This document shows, in pieces, positions 36,106 through 43,284 of a stretch of DNA of 46,426 nt. Source of the DNA: Stygiobacter sp. Its GTDB lineage: Bacteria > Pseudomonadota > Alphaproteobacteria > Rhodospirillales > Magnetospirillaceae. Where the stretch lies: the NCBI GenBank assembly GCA_006218045.1, contig VBWB01000024.1, forward strand, positions 1-46,426. The letters run 5' to 3'. Numbering within the stretch: position 1 is the stretch's first letter; every line of letters starts with the position of its first letter. The notes beneath the pieces are model-generated. The model was given only the letters and a program-made list of their open reading frames with translations, did no database searches and had not been told where the DNA came from. The translations under genes were made by a program, and so were the position numbers.

Positions 36106-36459
36106 TTACGCGGCCGACTTGACCAGGGACTGGAAGGCGGCGACGCGGGCGCTGATCGGTTCCAGGGCATTGGTGACCACGGTCTGGGTCAGCTCCACGA
36201 ACTTGCGGCTGTCGGCGACGACGCCTTCCACCGATTCGCGGGCCAGCTTGGTGTTCAGCTCCAGGAACTCGGCCGGGGTCTTGCAAGCGAACAGGGCCTT
36301 GAACGCGGCGTCGGCCTTGGCCTGCGAAGCGGTCAGGTATTCCTGCGACGCCTTGGCGACGTCTTCCAGGCCCTTGACGGCGACGGAGCCGCTCTTGACC
36401 AGGGCTTCGGCGTTGTCCTTGGACAGGACAACGATCTTTTCAATGCTGTCGATCTTCAT
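36106..36459 (-). CDS. Phasin-family protein
   Basis: A 117-residue, entirely helical amphipathic protein of the phasin_2 family, which coats polyhydroxyalkanoate granules. It begins MKIDSIEKIVVLSKDNAE, has the typical Ala-rich helices with SQEYLTASQAKADAAFKAL and ARESVEGVVADSRKFVEL, and has a single cysteine. Start at 36459 follows AGGATTGCGCC. Its upstream region has two palindromes resembling PhaR sites. Monocistronic, between argD and a CBS-domain gene. Confidence 0.88.
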   Translation of the reverse strand: MKIDSIEKIVVLSKDNAEALVKSGSVAVKGLEDVAKASQEYLTASQAKADAAFKALFACKTPAEFLELNTKLARESVEGVVADSRKFVELTQTVVTNALEPISARVAAFQSLVKSAA

Positions 36460-36507
36460 GGCGCAATCCTTTGATTTGGGGTTGGACAACCGCCTTTCGT
36501 AAGGCTG

Positions 36508-36522
36508 TTGTGCGGTGCAACA
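36508..36522. promoter_or_regulatory. Operator candidate 1 upstream of the phasin gene
   Basis: TTGTGCGGTGCAACA is an imperfect inverted repeat 49 bases upstream of the phasin start. It resembles the second site 58 bases farther out. TGC-rich sites of this type bind the PHA repressor PhaR in other alphaproteobacteria. Confidence 0.5.
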
Positions 36523-36565
36523 TGAGGATAGAATACGCATCGCCACGGCGAAGGCAAGAGCTTTT

Positions 36566-36580
36566 TTGTGCAGTGCACAA
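36566..36580. promoter_or_regulatory. Operator candidate 2 upstream of the phasin gene (perfect palindrome)
   Basis: TTGTGCAGTGCACAA is a perfect 7-bp inverted repeat around a central G, 107 bases upstream of the phasin start and 20 bases from the downstream CBS-gene terminator. PhaR binding is inferred. Confidence 0.55.
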
Positions 36581-36600
36581 TAATGTCATCGAGACAGCCG

Positions 36601-36630
36601 AAAGGGCGCGCCCAACCAGACGCGCCCTTT
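36601..36630 (-). terminator. Terminator after the CBS-domain gene
   Basis: A perfect 10-bp inverted repeat (AAAGGGCGCG / CGCGCCCTTT), loop 10, begins 18 bases after the CBS gene stop on the minus strand. The A/T ends of the stem give a short U-rich tail in either direction. Confidence 0.65.
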
Positions 36631-36647
36631 CACGCATTACTTTGAAA

Positions 36648-37079
36648 TCAACGTGTTACGGCGATATCACGCAACACGGCGGTTTCCATCTGCGCCTCGC
36701 GCAGGCGGAAATTGACGGCATCGCCGATGGACACCATGCCCAACAGATCGCCGCCATCGACCACCGGCAGATGGCGGATACGCCGTTCGGTCATGATTTC
36801 CATGATGCGCTTGACCGAATCGCCGGGACCACAGGTCAGCACCGGGCTGGTCATGATGTTACGCACCGGCATGTCGACCACCCCCTTGCCGAACTGGGTG
36901 AGGCCGGAAACGATATCGCGTTCGGACACCATACCGACCACCGTGCCCTTGGTGTCGCAGACCACCGCCACGCCCACCTTCTTGGCGGACATCAAGGCGG
37001 CGGCATCGGCGACCGAGTGCTCGGGGCGGATGGTGAAAACGTTGCTGCCCTTGGTCTTCAGGATTGCTTCGACCGACAT
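36648..37079 (-). CDS. Paired CBS-domain protein
   Basis: A 143-residue protein made of two CBS domains (about 8-65 and 75-130), motifs GTVVGMVSERDIVSGL and GDLLGMVSIGDAVNF each ending a domain. Paired CBS domains bind adenine nucleotides and act as energy or redox sensors. No catalytic domain is attached, and nothing in the neighbourhood (phasin, Hsp20) identifies the partner. The ATG at 37079 follows AGAGGGGGAGCC. Confidence 0.9.
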   Translation of the reverse strand: MSVEAILKTKGSNVFTIRPEHSVADAAALMSAKKVGVAVVCDTKGTVVGMVSERDIVSGLTQFGKGVVDMPVRNIMTSPVLTCGPGDSVKRIMEIMTERRIRHLPVVDGGDLLGMVSIGDAVNFRLREAQMETAVLRDIAVTR

Positions 37080-37132
37080 GGCTCCCCCTCTTGTATTTTA
37101 TAGTTGAACCCAAGCGAAAGCATGCCCCCGCG

Positions 37133-37186
37133 CGCCCATGGGCGCAACCGGAAAGACAACGCCCATGGACGCAATCGGAAAGCGGA
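37133..37186. repeat. 27-bp tandem duplication
   Basis: Two adjacent units of 27 bp (37133-37159 and 37160-37186) share CGCCCATGG-CGCAA-CGGAAAG with two differences in the first 23 bases. They lie between the CBS gene start and the hsp20 terminator. Probably slippage. Confidence 0.75.
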
Positions 37187-37222
37187 AAAACAACCCCCTC
37201 CCCCGGTGAAGGGGGAGGGGGG
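37186..37222 (-). terminator. Terminator of hsp20
   Basis: On the minus strand, 55 bases after the Hsp20 stop, an 11-bp GC-rich stem (CCCCCTCCCCC with GGGGGAGGGGG, loop 6) is followed by TTGTTTTT. Confidence 0.82.
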
Positions 37223-37276
37223 TTCCACCGGACGGCTTACGAGTGTGGGGGGCGAAACCGCCCGGCCGGAACAGGC

Positions 37277-37798
37277 TTAATGGGCCTTGATCTCGATATC
37301 CTTGACTTCCGGCCCCTTACCTTCCTGCTTGGGTACCTTGACCATCAGCACACCGTTGACGAACTCGGCACCGACGGCGTCCGTATCGGCATCCTCGGGC
37401 AGACGGAACGCACGGGCGAACGTGCCGAAGCTGCGTTCGGAAACATGCATCGCGCCACTGTCGTCGGTATGTTCGCTGTGTTTTTCACCGCGAATGTTCA
37501 GCATGCCGTTGTCGATGGTAACCTTGACGTCCTTGATTTCCACCCCGGGCAACTCGGCGTCGACCTCGTAATGATCCGGCATTTCCTTGACGTCCACCTG
37601 CGGCATCACCTCACTCATGAGGCGCAACGCGCCGGGGCGCCACGGATCAAGCTCGAACATCGACCGACCGAAGGCGGCGGGGAAGAAGCTGTGAAAAAGA
37701 CGGTCGACCTCGTCGCGCAGGCCCACCAGCGGGTGGGAACCCGACTCGGCGGAGGCCGGACTGTGCATGGGCACACCCCGCGTGGCTTTTTCGGCCAT
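37277..37798 (-). CDS. Small heat-shock protein, Hsp20 family
   Basis: A 173-residue small heat-shock chaperone. The N-terminal arm (about 1-60) carries LRDEVDRLFHSFFPAAFG, and the alpha-crystallin domain (about 68-165) contains YEVDAELPGVEIKDVKV, NIRGEKHSE, RSFGTFARAFRLPEDAD and AEFVNGVLMVKVPK. The C-terminal tail is short. ATG at 37798 follows AGGAGGGAGCC. A short, structured leader and a perfect TATAAT lie upstream. These proteins prevent aggregation; this one may protect against heat or granule-linked aggregation. Confidence 0.94.
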   Translation of the reverse strand: MAEKATRGVPMHSPASAESGSHPLVGLRDEVDRLFHSFFPAAFGRSMFELDPWRPGALRLMSEVMPQVDVKEMPDHYEVDAELPGVEIKDVKVTIDNGMLNIRGEKHSEHTDDSGAMHVSERSFGTFARAFRLPEDADTDAVGAEFVNGVLMVKVPKQEGKGPEVKDIEIKAH

Positions 37799-37827
37799 GG
37801 CTCCCTCCTGCATAAATGGTTGCCGTC

Positions 37828-37856
37828 AGCCCCTTTCGGGGCTTGCACACATTATA
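37828..37856 (-). promoter_or_regulatory. hsp20 promoter -10 and leader hairpin
   Basis: On the minus strand a perfect TATAAT (37851-37856) is followed within a few bases by AGCCCC-GAAA-GGGGCT, a GNRA-loop hairpin at 37828-37843, then the Shine-Dalgarno AGGAGGG. The mRNA leader would be about 46 bases. A temperature-sensitive leader is possible, but no pairing of the ribosome-binding site is obvious. Confidence 0.5.
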
Positions 37857-37931
37857 GCACCGATGGAAAAAGCCCCATCCACGGCTGCCGACATGGCAGA
37901 CATGGCGGAAAATCATGATTGGATGAAAACG

Positions 37932-38693
37932 TCAGGCGCCGCCGAAACTTTGCACCAGCGAGCCGACCACCATGTACCAGCCATCGACCAGCACGAAGAA
38001 GATCAGCTTGAACGGCAACGACACCATGGCGGGTGGAATCATCATCATGCCCATGCTCATCAGCACCGAGGCGATGACCATGTCGATGACGATGAAGGGC
38101 AGGAAGATCAGAAAGCCGATCTCGAAGGCGCGGCGCAATTCGCTGATCATGAAGGCCGGGATCAACGCCTTCAAGGGCGCATCCTCGGCCTTGGCCACAT
38201 CGGGGGTGCGCGACAGATCCAGGAACAATTGCAGATCCTGGTCGCGCACATGGCGCAGCATGAAGGTCTGCAACGGCTTGACCGTCGCCTCGAAGGCCGC
38301 CGCCTCTTCCAGGCTGCCCTCCACATAGGGCTGGACACCGTCGTTCCACGACTGTTCCAGGGTCGGCGCCATGATGAAGGCGGTCAGGAACATGGCCAAG
38401 GACACCAGGACCATGTTGGGCGGGCTTTGCATGGTGCCCAGCGCCTGACGCAGAAAACCGAGCACGATGACGATGCGGGTGAACGAGGTGACCATCACCA
38501 AAATGGACGGCGCCACCGACAGCACCGTGGTCAGGGCGATCAGCTGGATGATGCGCAAGGTGGTGGAATTGGGGTTGTTGCCGCCACCGCCCGCCCCCAG
38601 GTTGAGCGAGAATTGCTGCGCCCAGGCCGGGGCCGACAGCACCAGTATGCCCATTACGGCCACACCGGCCGCGATCACCCACCCTCGCCTCAT
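37932..38693 (-). CDS. fliP: Flagellar export gate protein FliP
   Basis: A 253-residue core membrane protein of the flagellar type III export gate. It has a signal peptide (RGWVIAAGVAVMGILVLSAPAWA), then four membrane helices with TSFTRIVIVLGFLRQALG, PPNMVL, FMISELRRAFEIGFLIFLPF and MSMGMMMIPPAMVSLPFKL, all family signatures. ATG at 38693 overlaps the fliO stop. Last gene of the minus-strand flagellar operon. Confidence 0.97.
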   Translation of the reverse strand: MRRGWVIAAGVAVMGILVLSAPAWAQQFSLNLGAGGGGNNPNSTTLRIIQLIALTTVLSVAPSILVMVTSFTRIVIVLGFLRQALGTMQSPPNMVLVSLAMFLTAFIMAPTLEQSWNDGVQPYVEGSLEEAAAFEATVKPLQTFMLRHVRDQDLQLFLDLSRTPDVAKAEDAPLKALIPAFMISELRRAFEIGFLIFLPFIVIDMVIASVLMSMGMMMIPPAMVSLPFKLIFFVLVDGWYMVVGSLVQSFGGA

Positions 38694-38989
38694 GGCTTAC
38701 TCTCCTGGCCGCCCGGATCACCCGGGACGGTTTCGATATTGCCTTCCACCAGCAGATCGCCGGCGGCTCCCAGCAGCAGCAGATGTTCGCGCCCGTCGCG
38801 GCGCACCAGCACCAGCCGGCGGCGGGAATCGAGCGCGATGGTTTCCACCAGTGCCAGCCGCCGGACCGACGTCCGTGCCGGCACCATGCCGGGAACGCCG
38901 AAGCGGCGCAAGAGCCACAGCACGCCCAGGATCATTCCCAGCACCAGCACCAAGGCGGCGACGCTGCGCAGATAATCGGTCATTTCCAT
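38690..38989 (-). CDS. fliO: Flagellar export protein FliO
   Basis: A 99-residue FliO: one N-terminal membrane helix (VAALVLVLGMILGVLWLLRRFG, about 10-31) and a small cytoplasmic beta domain with RRLALVETIALDSRRRLVLVRRDG and HLLLLG. FliO helps assemble FliP. Overlaps both neighbours by four-base junctions. Confidence 0.9.
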   Translation of the reverse strand: MEMTDYLRSVAALVLVLGMILGVLWLLRRFGVPGMVPARTSVRRLALVETIALDSRRRLVLVRRDGREHLLLLGAAGDLLVEGNIETVPGDPGGQESKP

Positions 38990-39276
38990 CAGGCCGGTCC
39001 CTCGTCCGCGGCGACAGACTCCGCCGTCGGCGGCTCCATGCGTTCGGCCACCAGTTCGGCCAGGCGATCAAGATCGGCGATCAGCTTTTCCAGGGCCGGG
39101 ATCATGTCCTGGCCGGTCTCGCGCGGCAATTCCACCACCGTCTCGCACACCGACCGCACCCGGCCTTCCAGCGCCGACAGATCAACGGTGGTGCCGGTGG
39201 CCAGCAGGCGCCGCGCCGTCATCACCATGGAGGTGGCTTTTTCCAGTTCCTGGAAGACCTGCGGGTCGGCGTTCAT
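38989..39276 (-). CDS. Small helical protein in the flagellar operon
   Basis: A 95-residue protein with no domain I can name. It is almost all helix with heptad-like leucines (ALEKLIADLDRLAELVAERM, about 60-80) and an acidic C-terminal tail. Coupled by overlap to the FlhB-like gene upstream and fliO downstream (TGATG). FlgN/FliT-like flagellar chaperones are of similar size and helicity, so a chaperone or regulator is possible, but this is position-based inference. Confidence 0.72.
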   Translation of the reverse strand: MNADPQVFQELEKATSMVMTARRLLATGTTVDLSALEGRVRSVCETVVELPRETGQDMIPALEKLIADLDRLAELVAERMEPPTAESVAADEGPA

Positions 39277-39686
39277 GCGCGCTCCGCCCCCGCCGCGGCA
39301 GCGGCTTTCGTATGGTCCGCGGCAGCGGCTTTCATTTCTCCCGCGGCAGCGGCATCCATTTCCGCCATGCGGCCATTGGCGCGATAGACATAGGCCAGGA
39401 TTTCGGCGACGGCGGCAAAGGCTTCCAGCGGGATCACCGTATCCACCTCGACCGCCGCCAGCACTTGGGCCAGATCGGGATCGGTGCGGACCTTGACGCC
39501 GTTGGCGAAGGCCAATTGCAGAATCTGTTCGGCCACCGCCCCCTTGCCCGAGGCGGTGACGGTGGGGGCATCGGCCTGATCCGGATCGTATTGCAGGGCG
39601 ACGGCGATGGTGCCGCGCCCCGCCTGCACCGGCGCGACAGCGGCGGTTTCGGCGGCCTCGTCCCACAGGTCACGGCCCTCGCCCAT
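39273..39686 (-). CDS. FlhB cytoplasmic-domain paralogue (FhlB-like)
   Basis: A 137-residue protein resembling only the C-terminal cytoplasmic domain of FlhB: TIAVALQYDPDQADAPTV aligns with the region after the FlhB cleavage site, and TVIPLEAFAAVAEILAYVYR with its last helix. There are no membrane segments, and the NPTH autocleavage motif is missing, replaced by RGTI. The C-terminal 25 residues are Ala-rich repeats encoded by three 24-bp units. Similar small FlhB-like proteins occur in other flagellar loci. It may act on the export switch, possibly with the true FlhB at 42211-43284. Confidence 0.85.
   Translation of the reverse strand: MGEGRDLWDEAAETAAVAPVQAGRGTIAVALQYDPDQADAPTVTASGKGAVAEQILQLAFANGVKVRTDPDLAQVLAAVEVDTVIPLEAFAAVAEILAYVYRANGRMAEMDAAAAGEMKAAAADHTKAAAAAGAERA
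39293..39362 (-). repeat. Three 24-bp repeats at the 3' end of the FlhB-like gene
   Basis: Units begin at 39293, 39317 and 39341, each starting CCGCGGCAGCGG, and encode repeats of about KAAAA with variable ends. They are in frame, so copy number can vary without disrupting the gene. Confidence 0.8.
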
Positions 39687-39835
39687 GCATCTGCCTTCCC
39701 GGTTGCGTGATGGGGAAGTGTGGGAGACTTGCGCTTAAAATCAGGTTAAGCCGCCGGTTTTGAATCGATTCACCGTTTCTTAAAGGCGCGGTCGCCATAC
39801 TGTTGACCGTAATGGGACGATCGAGGTCCAAAGGT

Positions 39836-40234
39836 ATGTACGACAAGCTGACATTGGTCAATCTGGCGCAAAGCCGCATGGATTGGATCGCACGGCGCCA
39901 AGAGGTGCTGTCCGAGAACATCGCCAATGCCAACACGCCCAAATACATCCCCAAGGATCTGAAGCCCTATGACTTCAAGGACGTGCTGGATCAAAGCGTC
40001 CCGGCGGTCAAGGTCCGCGCCACCAACGCGGCCCATGTGGTGCCCGAGTTCCATGACGACATGCGGGTGGTCGACACCAAGAAGGCGTTTGAATCCTCGC
40101 CCGACGGCAACGCCGTGGTGCTTGAGGAGCAGATGGCCAAGGTAGGCGAGGCCAAGACGGCGTACGAAGTGGCCGCCGGCTTGTTCCAGCGCCAGTTCAA
40201 GATGCTGAAGACCGCATTGGGCAAGGGCATTTAA
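39836..40234 (+). CDS. flgB: Flagellar proximal rod protein FlgB
   Basis: A 132-residue FlgB forming part of the proximal rod in the periplasm, exported by the flagellar apparatus with no signal peptide. QEVLSENIANANTPKYIPKDL is the rod-protein signature near the N-terminus and a C-terminal helix (EVAAGLFQRQFKMLKTALGKG) matches the other conserved end. ATG at 39836 follows CCAAAGG; an in-frame start 11 codons upstream is less likely. First gene of flgB-C-fliE-Q-R-flhB. Confidence 0.95.
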   Translation: MYDKLTLVNLAQSRMDWIARRQEVLSENIANANTPKYIPKDLKPYDFKDVLDQSVPAVKVRATNAAHVVPEFHDDMRVVDTKKAFESSPDGNAVVLEEQMAKVGEAKTAYEVAAGLFQRQFKMLKTALGKGI

Positions 40235-40237
40235 GCC

Positions 40238-40651
40238 ATGGATGAACTGCAAAAAGCCTCGAAGATCGCCATTTCCGGCATGAAGGCCCAGTCCGAACGG
40301 CTGCGGGTGATCTCGGAAAACTTGGCCAATGCCGATTCCCTGGCCCGCACCCCCGACGGCACGCCCTACAAGCGCAAGGTGGTGACCTTCAAGAGCGAAC
40401 TGGACCGGGCCAACGGCTATACCGGCGTCAAGGTCGACAAGGTGCGCCCGGATGCATCGGAATTCCAGCGCCGCTACGACCCCAAGCACCCCGCCGCCGA
40501 CCGCGACGGCTATGTGCTGGCGCCCAACGTCAATCCGTTGATCGAGATGATGGACATGCGCGAGGCCCAGCGCAGCTATGAAGCCAACATGAATGTGATA
40601 AACTCGTCCCGACAGCTGCTGTCGCGCACCGTGGAAATGCTGCGCCCCTAG
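40238..40651 (+). CDS. flgC: Flagellar proximal rod protein FlgC
   Basis: A 137-residue rod protein: MKAQSERLRVISENLANADS is the N-terminal rod motif, PYKRKVVTF follows, and MMDMREAQRSYEANMNVINSSRQ is the conserved C-terminal helix. It starts 3 bases after flgB. Its TAG stop is the beginning of repeat copy C. Confidence 0.97.
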   Translation: MDELQKASKIAISGMKAQSERLRVISENLANADSLARTPDGTPYKRKVVTFKSELDRANGYTGVKVDKVRPDASEFQRRYDPKHPAADRDGYVLAPNVNPLIEMMDMREAQRSYEANMNVINSSRQLLSRTVEMLRP

Positions 40652-40765
40652 ACTTGTTTCAGCTGACGCGGAAACAAGTCTAGATTTTACGCTTGCCCGT
40701 GACGGGCCGTTCAGACGCCACTCTGGCTCGTCGCATATCCACGCTTCGCGTGAAATTGCTCTAAG
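40648..40765 (+). repeat. Dispersed structured repeat, copy C
   Basis: A full 118-bp copy between flgC and fliE. It opens with a 13-bp perfect inverted repeat (CTAGACTTGTTTC / GAAACAAGTCTAG, loop 10, 40648-40683), followed by GCCCG-TGA-CGGGC and CACGC-TTC-GCGTG hairpins, and ends GCTCTAAG. The first CTAG contains the flgC stop codon. It lies inside what is otherwise an ordinary flagellar operon. Confidence 0.9.
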
Positions 40766-40787
40766 CGCCGTTTAAGGATTTGCCGCC

Positions 40788-41105
40788 ATGACCAATATCG
40801 CCAATGCCGTCAACGCCTATGCCGCCTTCGCCAAACTGCCTTCCGCCGAAGGCATGGAAGCCCGCGACACGCCCGCGCCGGTCCCCGGCAGCGATTTCGC
40901 CAGCGTGCTGAAGGATGCGGCCAAGATGTCGCTGAGCGCGATAAAGCAGGGCGAACAGATGTCGGCGGCGGGCATCGCCGGCAAGGCCGATATCCGCGAG
41001 GTGGTGGCCGCCGTCAACAACGCCGAAATGACCCTGGAAACCGTGGTGACCGTGCGAGACAAGGTCATCAATGCCTATAACGAAATCCTGCGCATGCCGA
41101 TCTAA
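40788..41105 (+). CDS. fliE: Flagellar hook-basal body protein FliE
   Basis: A 105-residue FliE, the junction between MS ring and rod. KLPSAEGMEARDTP then FASVLKDAAKMSLSAIKQGEQMS, and the conserved C-terminal region IREVVAAVNNAEMTLETVVTVRDKVINAYNEI-type pattern (positions about 65-98). ATG at 40788 follows AAGGATTTGCC. It is separated from flgC by repeat copy C. Confidence 0.95.
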   Translation: MTNIANAVNAYAAFAKLPSAEGMEARDTPAPVPGSDFASVLKDAAKMSLSAIKQGEQMSAAGIAGKADIREVVAAVNNAEMTLETVVTVRDKVINAYNEILRMPI

Positions 41106-41135
41106 AGGGTACGGGCGCGCCACGGGCAAAATCCA

Positions 41136-41405
41136 ATGACCGAAGCCGAGCTGATCGATATCGCCCGTGACGGCATCTCCACCTTGATCTTCGTGGCGGC
41201 GCCGCCTTTGCTGACCGGCCTGGCGGTGGGTCTGGTGATTTCCATCTTGCAGACCATCACCCAGATCCAGGAAATGACGCTGACCTTCGTGCCCAAGGTT
41301 CTGCTGGTGTTCGGATCGATCATCCTGTTCCTGCCCTTCATGTTGGGGCTGTTGACCGATTTCTGGAAATCCATGCTGGACCGCGTCATCACGGGCGGCG
41401 GATGA
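41136..41405 (+). CDS. fliQ: Flagellar export gate protein FliQ
   Basis: An 89-residue protein with two membrane helices (about 15-38 and 50-75). PPLLTGLAVGLVISILQTITQIQEMTL-type sequence around residues 22-48, including the QTITQIQE signature, and FVPK identify FliQ, part of the FliPQR export gate. Confidence 0.97.
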   Translation: MTEAELIDIARDGISTLIFVAAPPLLTGLAVGLVISILQTITQIQEMTLTFVPKVLLVFGSIILFLPFMLGLLTDFWKSMLDRVITGGG

Positions 41406-41442
41406 GTCCGGGCCGGATGCCGCTGGCAGGGGGGATGGCCGC

Positions 41443-42207
41443 GTGCTGAACGACATCCTGACCCTCGACATCTACCGATTTTTCCTGATTTTCACCCGCA
41501 TCGGCGCGGCGCTGATGATCGTTCCCGGTCTGGGCGGCAGCTTGGTGCCCACCCGCATGCGCCTGATCTTCGCCCTGGCCATTTCCCTGGTGTTGCTACC
41601 GGTCTTGGGCAGCGGCTTGCCGCCCCTGCCGGCCCGCCTGAGCAACCTGTTCTTTCTGATCGGGTCCGAGGCGATGATCGGCCTTTACTTGGGGATATTG
41701 ACGCAGACGCTGATGAGCACGCTGCACGTGGCCGGCACCTTCATCGGGTTTCAGGTCGGGCTGACCAATGCCTTTTCCTATGACGCCGTGGCCGAACAGC
41801 AAAGCTCGACCCTGACCGCCTTCTTCACCAACACGGCGCTGATCGCCATTTTCGTCACCAACCTGCACCACCTGATGATCGAGGCCATCGCCGGTTCCTA
41901 CGCCGTCATGGTGCCCGGCCAGCCCCTGCCCCTGGGCGATTTCGCCGAAACCCTGAGCAAGCTCTTATCGTCCAGCTTCAATTTCGCCCTGCAACTGTCG
42001 GCGCCGCTTCTGGCCTTCGGCATCATCTACAACGTCGCCCTGGGCCTGATGTCGCGGCTATCGCCGCAAATCCAGGTGTTCTTCATCGCGCTGCCCTTGC
42101 AGGTGCTGGCCGGGCTGTGGATGATGATGGTCGCACTGCCCCTGATCATCATCCTGTTCCTGCGCTGGTTCCAGGACGGCCTGATGCCCTTCCTGACGCC
42201 CAGGTAA
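41443..42207 (+). CDS. fliR: Flagellar export gate protein FliR
   Basis: A 254-residue inner-membrane protein of about six helices. FTRIGAALMIVPGLGG near the N-terminus, the GSEAMIGLYLG segment, HVAGTFIGFQVGL and LQVLAGLWMMMVALP mark FliR, which forms the export gate with FliP and FliQ. The start is GTG at 41443, preceded by GCAGGGGGGATGGCC. It lies 3 bases before flhB. Confidence 0.95.
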   Translation: MLNDILTLDIYRFFLIFTRIGAALMIVPGLGGSLVPTRMRLIFALAISLVLLPVLGSGLPPLPARLSNLFFLIGSEAMIGLYLGILTQTLMSTLHVAGTFIGFQVGLTNAFSYDAVAEQQSSTLTAFFTNTALIAIFVTNLHHLMIEAIAGSYAVMVPGQPLPLGDFAETLSKLLSSSFNFALQLSAPLLAFGIIYNVALGLMSRLSPQIQVFFIALPLQVLAGLWMMMVALPLIIILFLRWFQDGLMPFLTPR

Positions 42208-42210
42208 GCC

Positions 42211-43284
42211 ATGGCCGACGAAGCATCCGACGACAAGACAGAAGAGCCAACGGGCAAACGCCTGGGGGAAGCCCGCACCGAGGGCAATATCCCCCAGACC
42301 ATGGAAGCCAAGGCCATGATGTCGCTGGTGCTGGCGGTGATCATGCTGGCCATGCTGGCCCCCGATATGGCCCACGACATCAAGGCGGTGGTCACCCCCT
42401 ATATCGAGCAGCCCCACCTGATGGAAGTGGGCCCGGACGGCTTGGGGGAATTGCTGCTGCATCTGTCCCTGGGTGTTCTGCAAAGCATGATCATCCCCTT
42501 TGTCCTGGTCATCATTCTCGGGGTGGCGGCCTCGCTGGTGCAGACCAAGGGCTTCTTGTGGGTGCCGAAGAAGATCGTCCCCGACTTCAAGAAGCTCAAC
42601 CCGCTCGAAGGCTATAAGCGCATCTTTTCCGCCAACCAGTTGATGGAACTGGGCAAGCAGCTGATCAAGCTGACCGTGCTGGGCGCGCTGCTGGGCTGGG
42701 TGCTATGGGGCAGCATCGGCGAATTCCAAAATCTGGCCAATCTCGAGCTGATGGCCATCTTGGGGTATATCTCGGACAAGATTTTCTGGATGGTGCTGGT
42801 CACCTTGATGATGGTGACCCTGCTTGCGGTCGGCGATTACCTGTTCCAGCGCTGGCGCTGGATGGAAAAGATGAAAATGACCAAGCAGGAAGTGAAGGAC
42901 GAGCACAAGCAGGCGGAAGGCGACCCCCAGGTCAAGGCCAAGATCAAGTCGCTGCGCTATCAGCGCGCGCGCAAACGCATGATGGCGGCGGTGCCCAAGG
43001 CCGACGTGGTCATCACCAACCCCACCCATTACGCGGTGGCGTTGAAATACGATCTCGATGCCATGTCGGCGCCGGTTCTGGTGGCCAAGGGCGCCGATCT
43101 GGTGGCCAAGCGCATCCGCGACCTGGCGACCGAACACGACGTGCCCATCGTCGAGAATCCGCCGGTGGCCCGCGCCCTGTTCGCCGCCGTCGAGCTGGAT
43201 CAGGAAATCCCGCCCGAACATTACAAGGCGGTGGCCGAGATCATCGGCTACGTCATGCGTCTGAAGGGCAAACTTGCGCAGTGA
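42211..43284 (+). CDS. flhB: Flagellar export switch protein FlhB
   Basis: A 357-residue substrate-specificity switch of the flagellar export system. The N-terminal DDKTEEPTGKRLGEARTEG precedes four membrane helices (about 30-220); the cytoplasmic domain holds the autocleavage motif NPTH, cut between Asn270 and Pro271, and ends in AEIIGYVMRLKG. Its end overlaps the cckA start by 11 bases. The FlhB-like protein at 39273-39686 resembles only its cytoplasmic part. Confidence 0.97.
   Translation: MADEASDDKTEEPTGKRLGEARTEGNIPQTMEAKAMMSLVLAVIMLAMLAPDMAHDIKAVVTPYIEQPHLMEVGPDGLGELLLHLSLGVLQSMIIPFVLVIILGVAASLVQTKGFLWVPKKIVPDFKKLNPLEGYKRIFSANQLMELGKQLIKLTVLGALLGWVLWGSIGEFQNLANLELMAILGYISDKIFWMVLVTLMMVTLLAVGDYLFQRWRWMEKMKMTKQEVKDEHKQAEGDPQVKAKIKSLRYQRARKRMMAAVPKADVVITNPTHYAVALKYDLDAMSAPVLVAKGADLVAKRIRDLATEHDVPIVENPPVARALFAAVELDQEIPPEHYKAVAEIIGYVMRLKGKLAQ

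Noticed and set aside
37133-37186. Tandem repeat as a CRISPR or iteron array
   Set aside because: Only two adjacent units without spacers, and no cas or rep gene nearby.
39687-39835. Sigma-54 promoter for the divergent flagellar operons
   Set aside because: No GG-N10-GC pair with acceptable flanks could be found in the gap; the closest candidates have wrong spacing.
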